Below, one piece after another: positions 1 through 7,070 of a DNA stretch of 18,013 bases. Origin of the DNA: Chitinophaga pinensis (GTDB lineage: Bacteria; Bacteroidota; Bacteroidia; NS11-12g; UBA9320); contig CAMDCQ010000026.1 in assembly GCA_945890595.1 (NCBI GenBank), forward strand, positions 1 through 18,013. Direction: 5' to 3'. The notes beneath the pieces were generated by a model. That model saw only the letters and a program-made list of their open reading frames with translations, was not told the DNA's origin and did not search any database. A program made the position numbers and the translations under genes. How positions within the stretch are numbered: the stretch's first letter is position 1; each line of letters starts with the position of its first letter.

Positions 1-406
1 AGAGCAGCCAATCGCTGCAGGACAATGGGATGATATGGGAAAATTGTGCCGAGAGTCTAGGATAGATATAGCGTTGGATGAGGAACTTATAGGTTTAAAT
101 GTACAGCAAGCCGGTAATAAAGTGCTTCGAAAAATCAAGCCTCAGTACCTGATACTGAAACCAAACTTAATAGGAGGGGTATCCGTTGCAGATGAATGGA
201 TAGCTGTAGCACAAAAGGCAAGTATAAATTGGTGGGCTACTTCGGCATTAGAAGGTAATGTAGGACTTAATGCTATAGCGCAATGGGTGAGCACGTATCC
301 TATAACCTTGCATCAAGGATTAGGTACAGGATCGCTGTTTAGCAATAATTTCTCATCCAACTTAGAGATAAACCGTGGTGAGATGCGCTATCAAGTCAAA
401 GTGTAA
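1..406 (+). CDS. menC: o-succinylbenzoate synthase, C-terminal part (5' end off the window)
   Basis: Partial gene. The open frame runs into the left edge (first whole codon at nt 2), so the ATG at 35 is an internal methionine. MenC dehydrates SHCHC to o-succinylbenzoate in cytoplasmic menaquinone synthesis and belongs to the enolase superfamily. The visible part is the end of the barrel: an ALDEELIG stretch carrying an acidic metal-ligand pair, then LKPNLIGG, whose lysine matches the catalytic KP-x3-G motif of the family, then SALEGNVGLNAIAQW (relatives usually have SALES), and finally the HQGLGTGSLFSNN glycine-rich stretch typical of the Bacteroidota enzymes. The gene ends normally at TAA. 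The N-terminal capping domain cannot be checked. A related dipeptide epimerase is possible, but the SALE and GLGTG motifs favour MenC. Confidence 0.88.
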   Translation, partial: EQPIAAGQWDDMGKLCRESRIDIALDEELIGLNVQQAGNKVLRKIKPQYLILKPNLIGGVSVADEWIAVAQKASINWWATSALEGNVGLNAIAQWVSTYPITLHQGLGTGSLFSNNFSSNLEINRGEMRYQVKV

Positions 407-423
407 GAGATGGTTTGTCTCAA

Positions 424-448
424 ATACCATGCACTATGGTGTGTTTTT
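424..448 (+). terminator. Weak hairpin plus T-run after menC
   Basis: ACCAT (426-430) pairs with ATGGT (436-440) around the loop GCACT. One A-T and one G-T pair can extend the stem outward. A GTGTTTTT stretch follows. The position, 20 nt after the menC stop, fits a Rho-independent terminator, but the stem is short. Confidence 0.4.
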
Positions 449-492
449 ACACATATTTCTTCAATAAACGCTAAATTGGATGTTATTTTACG

Positions 493-500
493 TATGTTTG
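493..500 (+). promoter_or_regulatory. Bacteroidota-type -7 box for the T9SS-domain gene
   Basis: TATGTTTG matches the TAnnTTTG consensus exactly and is followed by CACC, 13 nt before the GTG start at 514. I see no TTG at the usual 17-23 nt distance upstream, so only the -7 half is supported. Confidence 0.5.
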
Positions 501-513
501 CACCAAATTATAA

Positions 514-825
514 GTGAAGAGATTAGTTTCCATAGCGTTAACCGTACTACTTGCGGGGGTTTTAGCCTTTGCAGATGAGGTACCTAAGATAGGGCAGAAT
601 TACCCTAATCCTGCTAAGGAAAGGACTTTTGTAGATGTAGAGTTTAATTCTTCTGAAGCTACTATTACACTTTCTAATATACTTGGCGAGATTATTTACG
701 TACAAAAAGTTCCTCGCTCAGGTACATACACCATTAACGTGACTGAAATACCAGAAGGTGTTTATTTCTACACCTTAGCAGCTGATGGTCAGAAAGTGAC
801 CAAAAAGCTGACTGTTAAAAAATAA
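514..825 (+). CDS. Mini-protein: signal peptide plus T9SS type A sorting domain, no cargo
   Basis: Encodes 103 residues from a GTG start; a perfect -7 box just upstream and a good signal peptide support that start. Residues 1-20 are a Sec signal peptide (MKRLVSIALTVLLAG..., likely cleaved after AFA20). The rest, about residues 27-103, looks like one type A C-terminal sorting domain: the NYPNPA opening (29-34), a beta-rich middle with the usual LGE-like turn (LSNILGEI, 53-60), then EGVYFYTL and a KLTVKK tail. In known cargo this domain is read by the outer-membrane T9SS translocon and removed by PorU-type sortase. Here there is essentially no passenger: only about six residues separate the predicted cleavage site from the domain. 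It stands alone between menC and a convergent gene. It may be a genuine small surface protein or the tail of a decayed larger cargo gene; no coding remnant is visible upstream. Confidence 0.8.
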   Translation: MKRLVSIALTVLLAGVLAFADEVPKIGQNYPNPAKERTFVDVEFNSSEATITLSNILGEIIYVQKVPRSGTYTINVTEIPEGVYFYTLAADGQKVTKKLTVKK

Positions 826-843
826 TTTTAATTTTCTTTCCTA

Positions 844-874
844 AATTTTGAACTGCTTTCTTGGGAACAAAATT
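844..874. terminator. Possible weak stem between convergent genes
   Basis: AATTTTG (844-850) can pair with CAAAATT (868-874) across a 17-nt loop, inside the 64-nt AT-rich gap between two convergent genes. The stem is AT-rich and the loop long, so this is only a candidate bidirectional terminator. Confidence 0.2.
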
Positions 875-889
875 CCTTTGAAATATCCG

Positions 890-1918
890 TTATTTCACAA
901 CTTGCTCAATGAAGACTTTAGATTTAAAAAAATCTATGGTAGCATCTTTTCCGTAATCCATTACGTCTTGAATAATCGATTTTTTAATTCTTCTAACCTT
1001 TGGATTTAGGTTTCGAGTATTTATAAAGATAGTTTGTGCTTTTTGCTGATTGCCGAGGTGTCTGCGATTTAGATACTCACGACTAATTTGTCCTGACGCT
1101 ACCATGAAATCTTTAGTTGTGGGGATGCTATGTCGGGCTATTTCTTCCTTAGAGTCATCTGTTTCTAGTTTTATGCCTAGTGAGTGTCTATTGCATTTAT
1201 AGAAGCTGTGGTTGCCATTATCTAACGTTACAAGCGTATCAAAGACAAAAAAAGGATAGTTGTTTAGGATACCACCGTCTACCATGACCTTGGTGGTGCT
1301 GTCTGCATCGTTCTTTTCAATGAGATGACCATCTGGTTGCATAAAGGTAGCTTCAAAATAAACGGGAATACTAATCGTTATGCGCACAGCATCCAACAAG
1401 CGCATTTTGGGATAATTTTCATAGCAAAAGATTTCTGCCTTTTGGTCGGTAAGGTTTGAACCCGTGATATAAAGTAGTTTTACGGGTTTTCCTTCTGTTT
1501 TAGCTTGATAAAGTTGCTCAAAAGTAAGATCCGGTGAATATCCTTTAGCCTGCATTATTTTTCCTAAATCTTCTATAAAACGGTCTGTTTTATAAAATCC
1601 ATAGGTCTTTTTTAGGCGGATTAGACCTCCAATAAGCGGAATTCCAACCTGATTATATTTACCAAAATTGGTACTTAAATTGATGTGAGTTATCTCTTTT
1701 CCGGTATATCCTAAGGCAAACATTAATCCATTCATAGCGCCGGAACTACTGCCTGCTATTTTCCCGATATTCTCTGAAATACCTAGGCTATCGAGCACTT
1801 CAAAAGCCCCGGCATAAGCCAAGCCTTTCATGCCTCCGCCTTCAAGTACCAAATTAGTATACTGGCCATTAACAAGGCTGGTGGTTAGAACTAAAATAAG
1901 AACGGAAAGTGTTTTCAT
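890..1918 (-). CDS. Exported patatin-like phospholipase
   Basis: A 342-residue protein with a Sec signal peptide (about residues 1-18, ending VNG before QYTN). The patatin fold is clear: oxyanion-hole motif GGGMKG at 27-32, nucleophile elbow GSSSG at 56-60 (catalytic Ser58), and the DGG motif at 214-216 giving the Asp of the Ser-Asp dyad, followed by NNYP. Patatin-family enzymes hydrolyse ester bonds of phospholipids or other lipids. The signal peptide places this one in the periplasm or beyond. There is no obvious C-terminal barrel of the kind seen in PlpD-type proteins, and no T9SS tail. It is the last gene of the minus-strand run, 13 nt after mgtE, so it is probably cotranscribed with lpxK, rsmA and mgtE. 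Its natural lipid substrate is unknown. Confidence 0.88.
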   Translation of the reverse strand: MKTLSVLILVLTTSLVNGQYTNLVLEGGGMKGLAYAGAFEVLDSLGISENIGKIAGSSSGAMNGLMFALGYTGKEITHINLSTNFGKYNQVGIPLIGGLIRLKKTYGFYKTDRFIEDLGKIMQAKGYSPDLTFEQLYQAKTEGKPVKLLYITGSNLTDQKAEIFCYENYPKMRLLDAVRITISIPVYFEATFMQPDGHLIEKNDADSTTKVMVDGGILNNYPFFVFDTLVTLDNGNHSFYKCNRHSLGIKLETDDSKEEIARHSIPTTKDFMVASGQISREYLNRRHLGNQQKAQTIFINTRNLNPKVRRIKKSIIQDVMDYGKDATIDFFKSKVFIEQVVK

Positions 1919-1931
1919 AACAAAAAAATAG

Positions 1932-3287
1932 TTATCCTAGAATGGCATAGCCAATAAGGAAATACATGAGCAACCCCAACAGGTCGTTACTCGTTGTAAT
2001 AAATGGCCCTGTGGCCAAAGCAGGATCAATTTTTAGACGATCTAAGGCTAAAGGAACGCTTGTGCCAACAATGGCAGCAAGTAAGATTACCGCTATTAAA
2101 GCCAAACTTACCGTCATCATTATTTCGTGATTATTCCCTGAAATAAATCCATAACCCATAAGTAGGGCAGAACAAACCAAGCCGTTAATAAGTGCTACGG
2201 CTAATTCTTTGGCGAGTTTAGACCAAAGTCCACTATTGGTGATAGAGTTATTAGCAAGTCCTTGTACCATGATAGAACTAGATTGTACGCCAACGTTGCC
2301 GGCCATTGCCATAATAAGTGGCATAAAAAGGGCTAATTGAACATTTTTCGCTAATTCAGCTTCAAAGTTCCCTATGACTAACGAACTGGCTATACCCCCA
2401 GCTAATCCCACAATAAGCCAAGGTAATCTGGCTCTTGTATTTAGCATTACAGAGTCTGTACTTTCCACACTTTCGGAGATCCCTGAAAGCATCTGGTAAT
2501 CCTTTTCTGCTTCGTCTTTTACGTAATCTAGCACGTCATCAAATGTTACACGACCCACAAGTCTGTTAAAGGCATCCACAATTGGCAATGCTACTAGGTC
2601 ATATTTTTGCATAGTAGCGGCAACCTCTTCTCCTGATGTGTAAGTGGTTTCGCTAATGACATTGTCGTTAAAAATGTCTGTAATTTTTTGGCTTTCCTTA
2701 GAGAGCAGTATCCGTTTCAAGGATATCCATCCTATGAGTTCATCAAACTCGTCTACCACGTATGCGCTGTATACATTATCAACTTCCTCTGCTTGCTTTC
2801 TAATCTCCTCTGTGCATTGTTTAACCGTCCAATTTTCACGCACTTTAATAAGTTCTTTGGCCATTAGAGATCCAGCCGTATTCTCAGGGAATTTAAGTAA
2901 TGACGCTATATTTTTACTGTGTTCTTTGTCGGCTATTTTTCGTAAGATTTCCTTGCCTTTTTGGGTATCCATAGCGTTCAGAATATCCGCTGCGTCATCA
3001 GAATCCATGTAGGCAAAAAAGGTGTTGGCTATATCTTCTGTCTCGTATCCTTTCAGAAAGGTTAACTTATTTTCGTCATCTAGCTCGGTGAAGACGTCCA
3101 CTTTTTTTTGTGGTTCCAGCAAGGAAGCTACATATACGGCTTGTTCGAGGCTTACTTCATCAAATAGTTCTGCAATATCAGGCGGATATAACTTCTCTAA
3201 GACAGGTAGAAGTTCTTCCTGATTTCTAGCGTTTATTAACTCAATAAGCTCAGCTACAGACTGCTTTGTAATCTCAATTAAGGACAT
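1932..3287 (-). CDS. mgtE: Magnesium transporter MgtE
   Basis: A 451-residue inner-membrane Mg2+ channel/transporter of the usual length and domain order. Residues 1-130 form the helical N domain (YPPDIAELF near 34-42), about 135-255 hold the two CBS domains that sense cytoplasmic Mg2+, a connecting helix follows, and about 285-451 contain the transmembrane helices. Signature stretches are PLIMAMAGNVGVQSSS (323-338) and DPALATGPF (420-428) followed by TTSNDLLGLL. Asp420 and Asp435 lie where the family's pore-lining acidic residues occur. Its start overlaps the end of rsmA by 14 nt, suggesting translational coupling. In characterised members the N and CBS domains close the pore when internal Mg2+ is high, so regulation is largely at the protein level. 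I see no Mg2+ riboswitch, and the overlap leaves no room for one. Confidence 0.96.
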   Translation of the reverse strand: MSLIEITKQSVAELIELINARNQEELLPVLEKLYPPDIAELFDEVSLEQAVYVASLLEPQKKVDVFTELDDENKLTFLKGYETEDIANTFFAYMDSDDAADILNAMDTQKGKEILRKIADKEHSKNIASLLKFPENTAGSLMAKELIKVRENWTVKQCTEEIRKQAEEVDNVYSAYVVDEFDELIGWISLKRILLSKESQKITDIFNDNVISETTYTSGEEVAATMQKYDLVALPIVDAFNRLVGRVTFDDVLDYVKDEAEKDYQMLSGISESVESTDSVMLNTRARLPWLIVGLAGGIASSLVIGNFEAELAKNVQLALFMPLIMAMAGNVGVQSSSIMVQGLANNSITNSGLWSKLAKELAVALINGLVCSALLMGYGFISGNNHEIMMTVSLALIAVILLAAIVGTSVPLALDRLKIDPALATGPFITTSNDLLGLLMYFLIGYAILG

Positions 3288-4059
3288 TTGCTGCTATAAA
3301 AACACATAACTCTTCAAATTCAAGATGAGTAAGATTTTCGGGTCGCAAGGTACTAAAAGGATGTGTTTTAAACACTTCTTTCGGGATAATTTGGGAAAGA
3401 CTATTGCTCAGGGTTTTTCTTCGTTGCCCGAACGCAGTTTTTACAACGTGTTTGATAAGTACCGGGTCTGCTTTAAACTCGTGGTTTCTTCGGGTGGCTT
3501 TTACTACAATACTATTGACTTTGGGTGGCGGATTAAAAGCACTTGGAGGTAAAGTCATAATAGTTTCTACCGAATAATAAAAAGGAACTAAAACACTCAA
3601 TATACCATAATCTTTCTTGTCTTTGGGAAGTGCAACGAGTCGTATGCCCATCTCCAATTGAAACATTCCAACCCAACGTTCTATGAGCGACGAGTTTTCA
3701 ATTATTTTGAACACTATTTGAGACGAAATATTATACGGAAAATTTCCGATTAAGCTGAATTGGTCTTGGTAATAGTCACGGATGTTAATTTTTAAAAAAT
3801 CTGCTTTTATGAGTTCAATCTTTTCGAAGTGTTGTTCTAAATAAGTAGCAGCTTCTGGGTCTATCTCCACCGCTTGAAATCGCTTAGTAGCAGTCAACAT
3901 AAACTGAGTAATAATGCCCATGCCGGGTCCTATTTCGAGCACATCTTGGGTGCTGATGTCACCTAAACCATTAACAATGGTTTGTGCAGTTTCATTGCTC
4001 GTGAGAAAATGCTGTCCGAAGTGTTTTTTAGCTTTCAATTTAGGTGTTTTTTTAGCCAA
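3274..4059 (-). CDS. rsmA: 16S rRNA dimethyladenosine transferase (KsgA)
   Basis: A 261-residue SAM-dependent methyltransferase that dimethylates two adjacent adenines in the 3'-terminal hairpin of 16S rRNA late in small-subunit assembly. The N-terminus carries the family hallmark KKHFGQHFL (11-19). The SAM-binding motif I is EIGPGMG (42-48), an acidic motif II follows (VEIDPEA, 64-70), and the catalytic NFPY tetrad is at 106-109. The C-terminal helical domain contains PPSAFNPPPKVNS and a FGQRRKTL stretch typical of RsmA. The length matches the family. Its start lies 25 nt inside the end of lpxK, and its end overlaps mgtE by 14 nt, so all three reading frames are interlocked. Confidence 0.97.
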   Translation of the reverse strand: MAKKTPKLKAKKHFGQHFLTSNETAQTIVNGLGDISTQDVLEIGPGMGIITQFMLTATKRFQAVEIDPEAATYLEQHFEKIELIKADFLKINIRDYYQDQFSLIGNFPYNISSQIVFKIIENSSLIERWVGMFQLEMGIRLVALPKDKKDYGILSVLVPFYYSVETIMTLPPSAFNPPPKVNSIVVKATRRNHEFKADPVLIKHVVKTAFGQRRKTLSNSLSQIIPKEVFKTHPFSTLRPENLTHLEFEELCVFIAANVLN

Positions 4060-4943
4060 TGAATAAAGTCTGAGGCTCCTTCTATGGTATGAAAAATAGT
4101 AATGTGTTTAACGCTTTCCTGGCCTCTCAAATGCTTGATTTTTATCCAATCTTTTTCGGTGCAAACCAACGTCGCACTACCTGCCAGCGCGATTAAATCG
4201 TCTAAATCTTTTTGCTTGAAAGAGAAGTGGTCTGGGTATGCTTTAAATCCTGCTAAATCATAATTTACAGCAAGATGATTTTTAAACGTAGAATTGTCTG
4301 CTAGTCCACTAAAACCATAAACCGGTTTATCTACAGTCGGATTTTGATAAACTATTTTGGAATAAAAAATGGTCTTGTTTTTCCAAGATAAGGGCGTGTA
4401 GTGGTCAGTGCACTTAGTGAAAATAATTGCATCAGCTCGTTGTGCTCCATTTCTTTGTTCACGAAGGCTTCCAGCGGGAAGCAGAAGGTCGCTGTAAAAA
4501 GGTTTTGAGTAGACAGAAAGCAGTAATTGTAAGGAAGGTTTAATTGCGCGATGTTGAAACGCGTCATCAAGAATGATAAGATTAATTTCGGGTTTTTCTG
4601 CTAAAATACGTTTGGCACCCGCCACTCGGTCTTCACAAACAGCAATGGCAATATCGCTATATTTTGTTTTAATCTGAAGTGGTTCATCCCCCGTTTTTTC
4701 AGGAGACAGATTAGTCTCTACCCAAACAAATCCCCGGGTTTTACGACCGTAACCACGGCTAAGTACGGCAATAGTATATTCGTTTTTGAGTTCGCGAATT
4801 AAAAATTCAACCAGAGGAGTCTTCCCGCTTCCTCCAACGGCTAAATTGCCTACAGACAGAATTGGAATTTCAAATGAAGTGGATTTAAAAATGCCAATAT
4901 CATAAAATAAATTTCGCAAAGTAGTTGCTGCCAAATAAGGCAA
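4035..4943 (-). CDS. lpxK: Tetraacyldisaccharide 4'-kinase (lipid A synthesis); N-terminus probably longer
   Basis: LpxK phosphorylates the 4' position of the tetraacyldisaccharide to give lipid IVA, at the cytoplasmic face of the inner membrane. The Walker A-like NLAVGGSGKT is followed by SRGYGRKTRGF, TGDEP and a LDDAFQHR motif, all characteristic of LpxK. The coordinates use the first conventional start, a TTG, giving 302 residues, but this cuts into the N-terminal membrane helix. The same frame stays open for 13 further codons up to 4982 (IKKLQTILLLPFA, then LPYLAAT), which restores the usual LpxK N-terminus and about 315 residues. No ATG, GTG or TTG exists in that stretch; ATT at 4982-4980 or CTG at 4973-4971 are the candidate starts. 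It is the first gene of the minus-strand run and overlaps rsmA by 25 nt. Confidence 0.93.
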   Translation of the reverse strand: MPYLAATTLRNLFYDIGIFKSTSFEIPILSVGNLAVGGSGKTPLVEFLIRELKNEYTIAVLSRGYGRKTRGFVWVETNLSPEKTGDEPLQIKTKYSDIAIAVCEDRVAGAKRILAEKPEINLIILDDAFQHRAIKPSLQLLLSVYSKPFYSDLLLPAGSLREQRNGAQRADAIIFTKCTDHYTPLSWKNKTIFYSKIVYQNPTVDKPVYGFSGLADNSTFKNHLAVNYDLAGFKAYPDHFSFKQKDLDDLIALAGSATLVCTEKDWIKIKHLRGQESVKHITIFHTIEGASDFIHWLKKHLN

Positions 4944-4987
4944 GGCAAATGGTAATAATAATATGGTTTGCAGCTTTTTAATAAGTG

Positions 4988-4995
4988 CAAAGAAA
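4988..4995 (-). promoter_or_regulatory. Probable -7 box for lpxK operon
   Basis: Read on the minus strand this is TTTCTTTG followed by CAC, one mismatch from TAnnTTTG. It ends 5 nt before the ATT codon at 4982. If used, transcription would begin at or very near that codon. No matching upstream TTG was seen. Confidence 0.35.
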
Positions 4996-5055
4996 GTTAA
5001 AACCGATTATGTGGAGGATTGAAAGTGTGTTAAGTAATTTGCAGGAGATAAGGTG

Positions 5056-5101
5056 TCAAGAAATTAACCCTGTAACCCAGAAACTAGTCGTTTCTTCTTG
5101 A
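5056..5101. other. Structured stretch in the lpxK / NIF3 divergent gap
   Basis: The roughly 200-base gap (4983-5180) holds divergent promoters and a possible nested fold: TCAAGAA (5056-5062) can pair with TTCTTGA (5095-5101), enclosing GAAAC (5080-5084) paired with GTTTC (5090-5094) and two AACCC repeats on the left side. It lies upstream of both proposed promoters. No reading frame of note is visible in the gap. Confidence 0.25.
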
Positions 5102-5168
5102 AACTATAAAAACCACCACACTAGCTAGGAATGGATTTTTTCTTCGTGCAAATACTTGTGGTTAACGT

Positions 5169-5176
5169 TACATTTG
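5169..5176 (+). promoter_or_regulatory. -7 box for the NIF3 / zinc-ribbon / TPR operon
   Basis: TACATTTG is a perfect TAnnTTTG match. Only four bases (CCCT) separate it from the ATG at 5181, implying a very short or absent 5' leader. Confidence 0.5.
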
Positions 5177-5180
5177 CCCT

Positions 5181-6278
5181 ATGCTCATCTCTGATATTAT
5201 TAAACACTTAGAAGAAATCGCACCATCTAGTTTACAAGAGAGTTATGACAATAGTGGACTTCTTGTGGGAGAGAAAGAAACAGCATTAACAGGGATATTG
5301 GTTAGCCTTGATTGCATTGAAGCGACAATACATGAGGCAATCGCACAAAATTGCAATCTTATTGTGGCTCATCACCCTATTGTTTTTAGTGGGTTAAAGC
5401 GGTTTAATAATGCCAATTATGTGCAGCGTACTGTTCAATTAGCTATAAAAAATGATGTGGCTATTTACGCTATACATACCAATTTGGATAATGTGTATGC
5501 ACAAGGTGTAAATGGGAAAATTGCTGAACGACTGAGCTTGTTGGATACACGTATTTTGGTTCCGCGAACAAATGATTTGGTAAAGTTGGTAACCTATAGC
5601 CCCTTAGAAAACGCAGAGAATATAAGAGAAGCTCTGTTTAAAAGTGGAGCCGGGAATATGGGTAGATATAGCGAGTGTTCATTTTCTACCATGGGGAATG
5701 GCACCTTTAAAGCGGAAATTGGGGCAAATCCTTATATAGGTAAAATAGGTGTAAGGCATACTGAGAATGAAGAAAAGATTGAGGTGATGCTACACAAAAA
5801 TCAGGTAAAGAAGGTGCTTGAGGAATTAAAAGTAGCACATCCTTACGAAGAAGTAGCTTATGAGATGTATGCTTTGCTGAATTCAGACCAGAATATCGGA
5901 AGCGGAATGATTGGAGAATTACCGGATGAGTTATCCATAAATGACTTCTTAGAACACCTAAAATTATCCATGAATTTAGAGGTAATAAAGTACACGAACT
6001 TAACCAAAGCAGTAAAAAAGATTGCTATTTGTGGGGGTTCCGGTTCATTTTTATTACTAGACGCAAAGTCAGCAGGAGCGGATGTTTACGTTACTTCAGA
6101 TTTCAAGTATCATGAGTTTTTCGACGCTGAAGGTAGTATTATGGTTTGCGATATTGGACATTATGAAAGTGAAAAGTTTACAATTGACCTTTTATATGAT
6201 ATATTAAGGGAAAAATTTACTACCTTTGCGGTCCTTAAAACGGCAGTTAATACTAATCCAGTAAAGTACTTTATATAA
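5181..6278 (+). CDS. NIF3-family (DUF34) dinuclear metal-centre protein
   Basis: A 365-residue member of the NIF3/YbgI (DUF34) family. The start is supported by the family-like opening MLISDIIKHLEEIAP and the ESYDNSGLLVG motif (20-30). Metal-ligand regions visible are AHHPIVFSG (63-71, His64 and His65), HTNLD near residue 98, and the C-terminal CDIGHYESEKF stretch with its His and Glu. The length of about 365 indicates the form with a central inserted domain between the two halves of the metal-binding fold, rather than the 250-residue E. coli form. Homologues assemble into hexameric rings; the biochemical role is still unsettled. The stop codon abuts the ATG of the zinc-ribbon gene (6279) with no gap, a pairing I believe is common in Bacteroidota. 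Confidence 0.92.
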   Translation: MLISDIIKHLEEIAPSSLQESYDNSGLLVGEKETALTGILVSLDCIEATIHEAIAQNCNLIVAHHPIVFSGLKRFNNANYVQRTVQLAIKNDVAIYAIHTNLDNVYAQGVNGKIAERLSLLDTRILVPRTNDLVKLVTYSPLENAENIREALFKSGAGNMGRYSECSFSTMGNGTFKAEIGANPYIGKIGVRHTENEEKIEVMLHKNQVKKVLEELKVAHPYEEVAYEMYALLNSDQNIGSGMIGELPDELSINDFLEHLKLSMNLEVIKYTNLTKAVKKIAICGGSGSFLLLDAKSAGADVYVTSDFKYHEFFDAEGSIMVCDIGHYESEKFTIDLLYDILREKFTTFAVLKTAVNTNPVKYFI

Positions 6279-7070
6279 ATGGCACTAAAAACAATCGAAC
6301 AAAAACTTGAACAACTTTATAAACTCCAAACTATTGATTCACGTTTAGATCAATTAAGAGCCGTAAGAGGTGAGTTGCCTATGGAGGTCTCAGACTTGGA
6401 AGATGAGCTAATAGGTTTGAGAACAAGATTAGAAAATTTTAGCACTGAATTAGAAACGTTTGATGCTCAAATTTTTGCAAATAGAGAGCAAATAAAAACT
6501 TCTACAGAAGCTATCAGGAAATATAAAGCACAACTCAACGATGTTAAAAATAACCGTGAGTTTGATGCTTTAAATAAAGAAATTGAAATTCAAGACCTAA
6601 CGATTCTAGCTGCCGAAAAGAAAATCGGAGACGTAGAACGTACGCTTGTTTTAAAACGTGACGTAATCAGCGAGGTTCAAGCTCGTTTGGATGAGCGAGA
6701 ACAAGATCTTGAAAACAAGAAAAATGAGCTTGGAGAGATTACTGCTGAAACAGAGAAAGAAGAAGCACAAATAAGCGAGGAAAGAGAAAAAGCAAAGGAA
6801 ACGATTGATGAAAAAATCATTAAGGCATATGATCGTATTCGCTTAAACTTCAGAAATGGTATTGCGGTAGCTCCAATTCTGAGAGCAGCATGCGGAGGTT
6901 GTTTTGCAAAAGTTCCGCCTCAATTGCAATCGGATATTAGACAAGCCAAAAAAATCGTTATATGCGAAGCTTGTGGTCGAATTCAAATAGACGCTCGCAT
7001 GGCCGGCATAAATGAGCATGTGGAAGAAGCAGAAGAAAAACCAAAAAGAAGAGCAGTTCGGAAAAAATAA
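6279..7070 (+). CDS. Coiled-coil protein with C-terminal C4 zinc ribbon
   Basis: A 263-residue protein. Roughly residues 5-185 are a long, strongly charged alpha-helical coiled coil (many E, K and Q heptads; NNREFDALNKEI near 91-102 is a conserved landmark). This is followed by a zinc ribbon with CGGC at 205-208 and CEAC at 229-232, four cysteines set to bind one Zn2+. The tail is basic (KPKRRAVRKK). It belongs to the C4-type zinc ribbon (zf-RING_7) family, which resembles the helical hairpin protein HP0958/FlgZ. In flagellated bacteria that relative binds RNA and sigma factor; flagella are not expected here, and the function in Bacteroidota is not established. It abuts the NIF3 gene, and its last 59 nt overlap the next gene in another frame. 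Confidence 0.88.
   Translation: MALKTIEQKLEQLYKLQTIDSRLDQLRAVRGELPMEVSDLEDELIGLRTRLENFSTELETFDAQIFANREQIKTSTEAIRKYKAQLNDVKNNREFDALNKEIEIQDLTILAAEKKIGDVERTLVLKRDVISEVQARLDEREQDLENKKNELGEITAETEKEEAQISEEREKAKETIDEKIIKAYDRIRLNFRNGIAVAPILRAACGGCFAKVPPQLQSDIRQAKKIVICEACGRIQIDARMAGINEHVEEAEEKPKRRAVRKK

Noticed and set aside
35..37. ATG at 35 as the start of menC
   Set aside because: The same frame is open to the window edge and encodes EQPIAAGQWDD upstream, which fits the MenC barrel; the gene is truncated by the window.
2644..3222. Two open frames (122 and 66 codons) antisense to mgtE
   Set aside because: Serine-rich, low-complexity translations typical of the reverse strand of a real gene; no promoter or start context.
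3325..3552. 75-codon frame antisense to rsmA
   Set aside because: It lies wholly within a certain gene and has no family resemblance.
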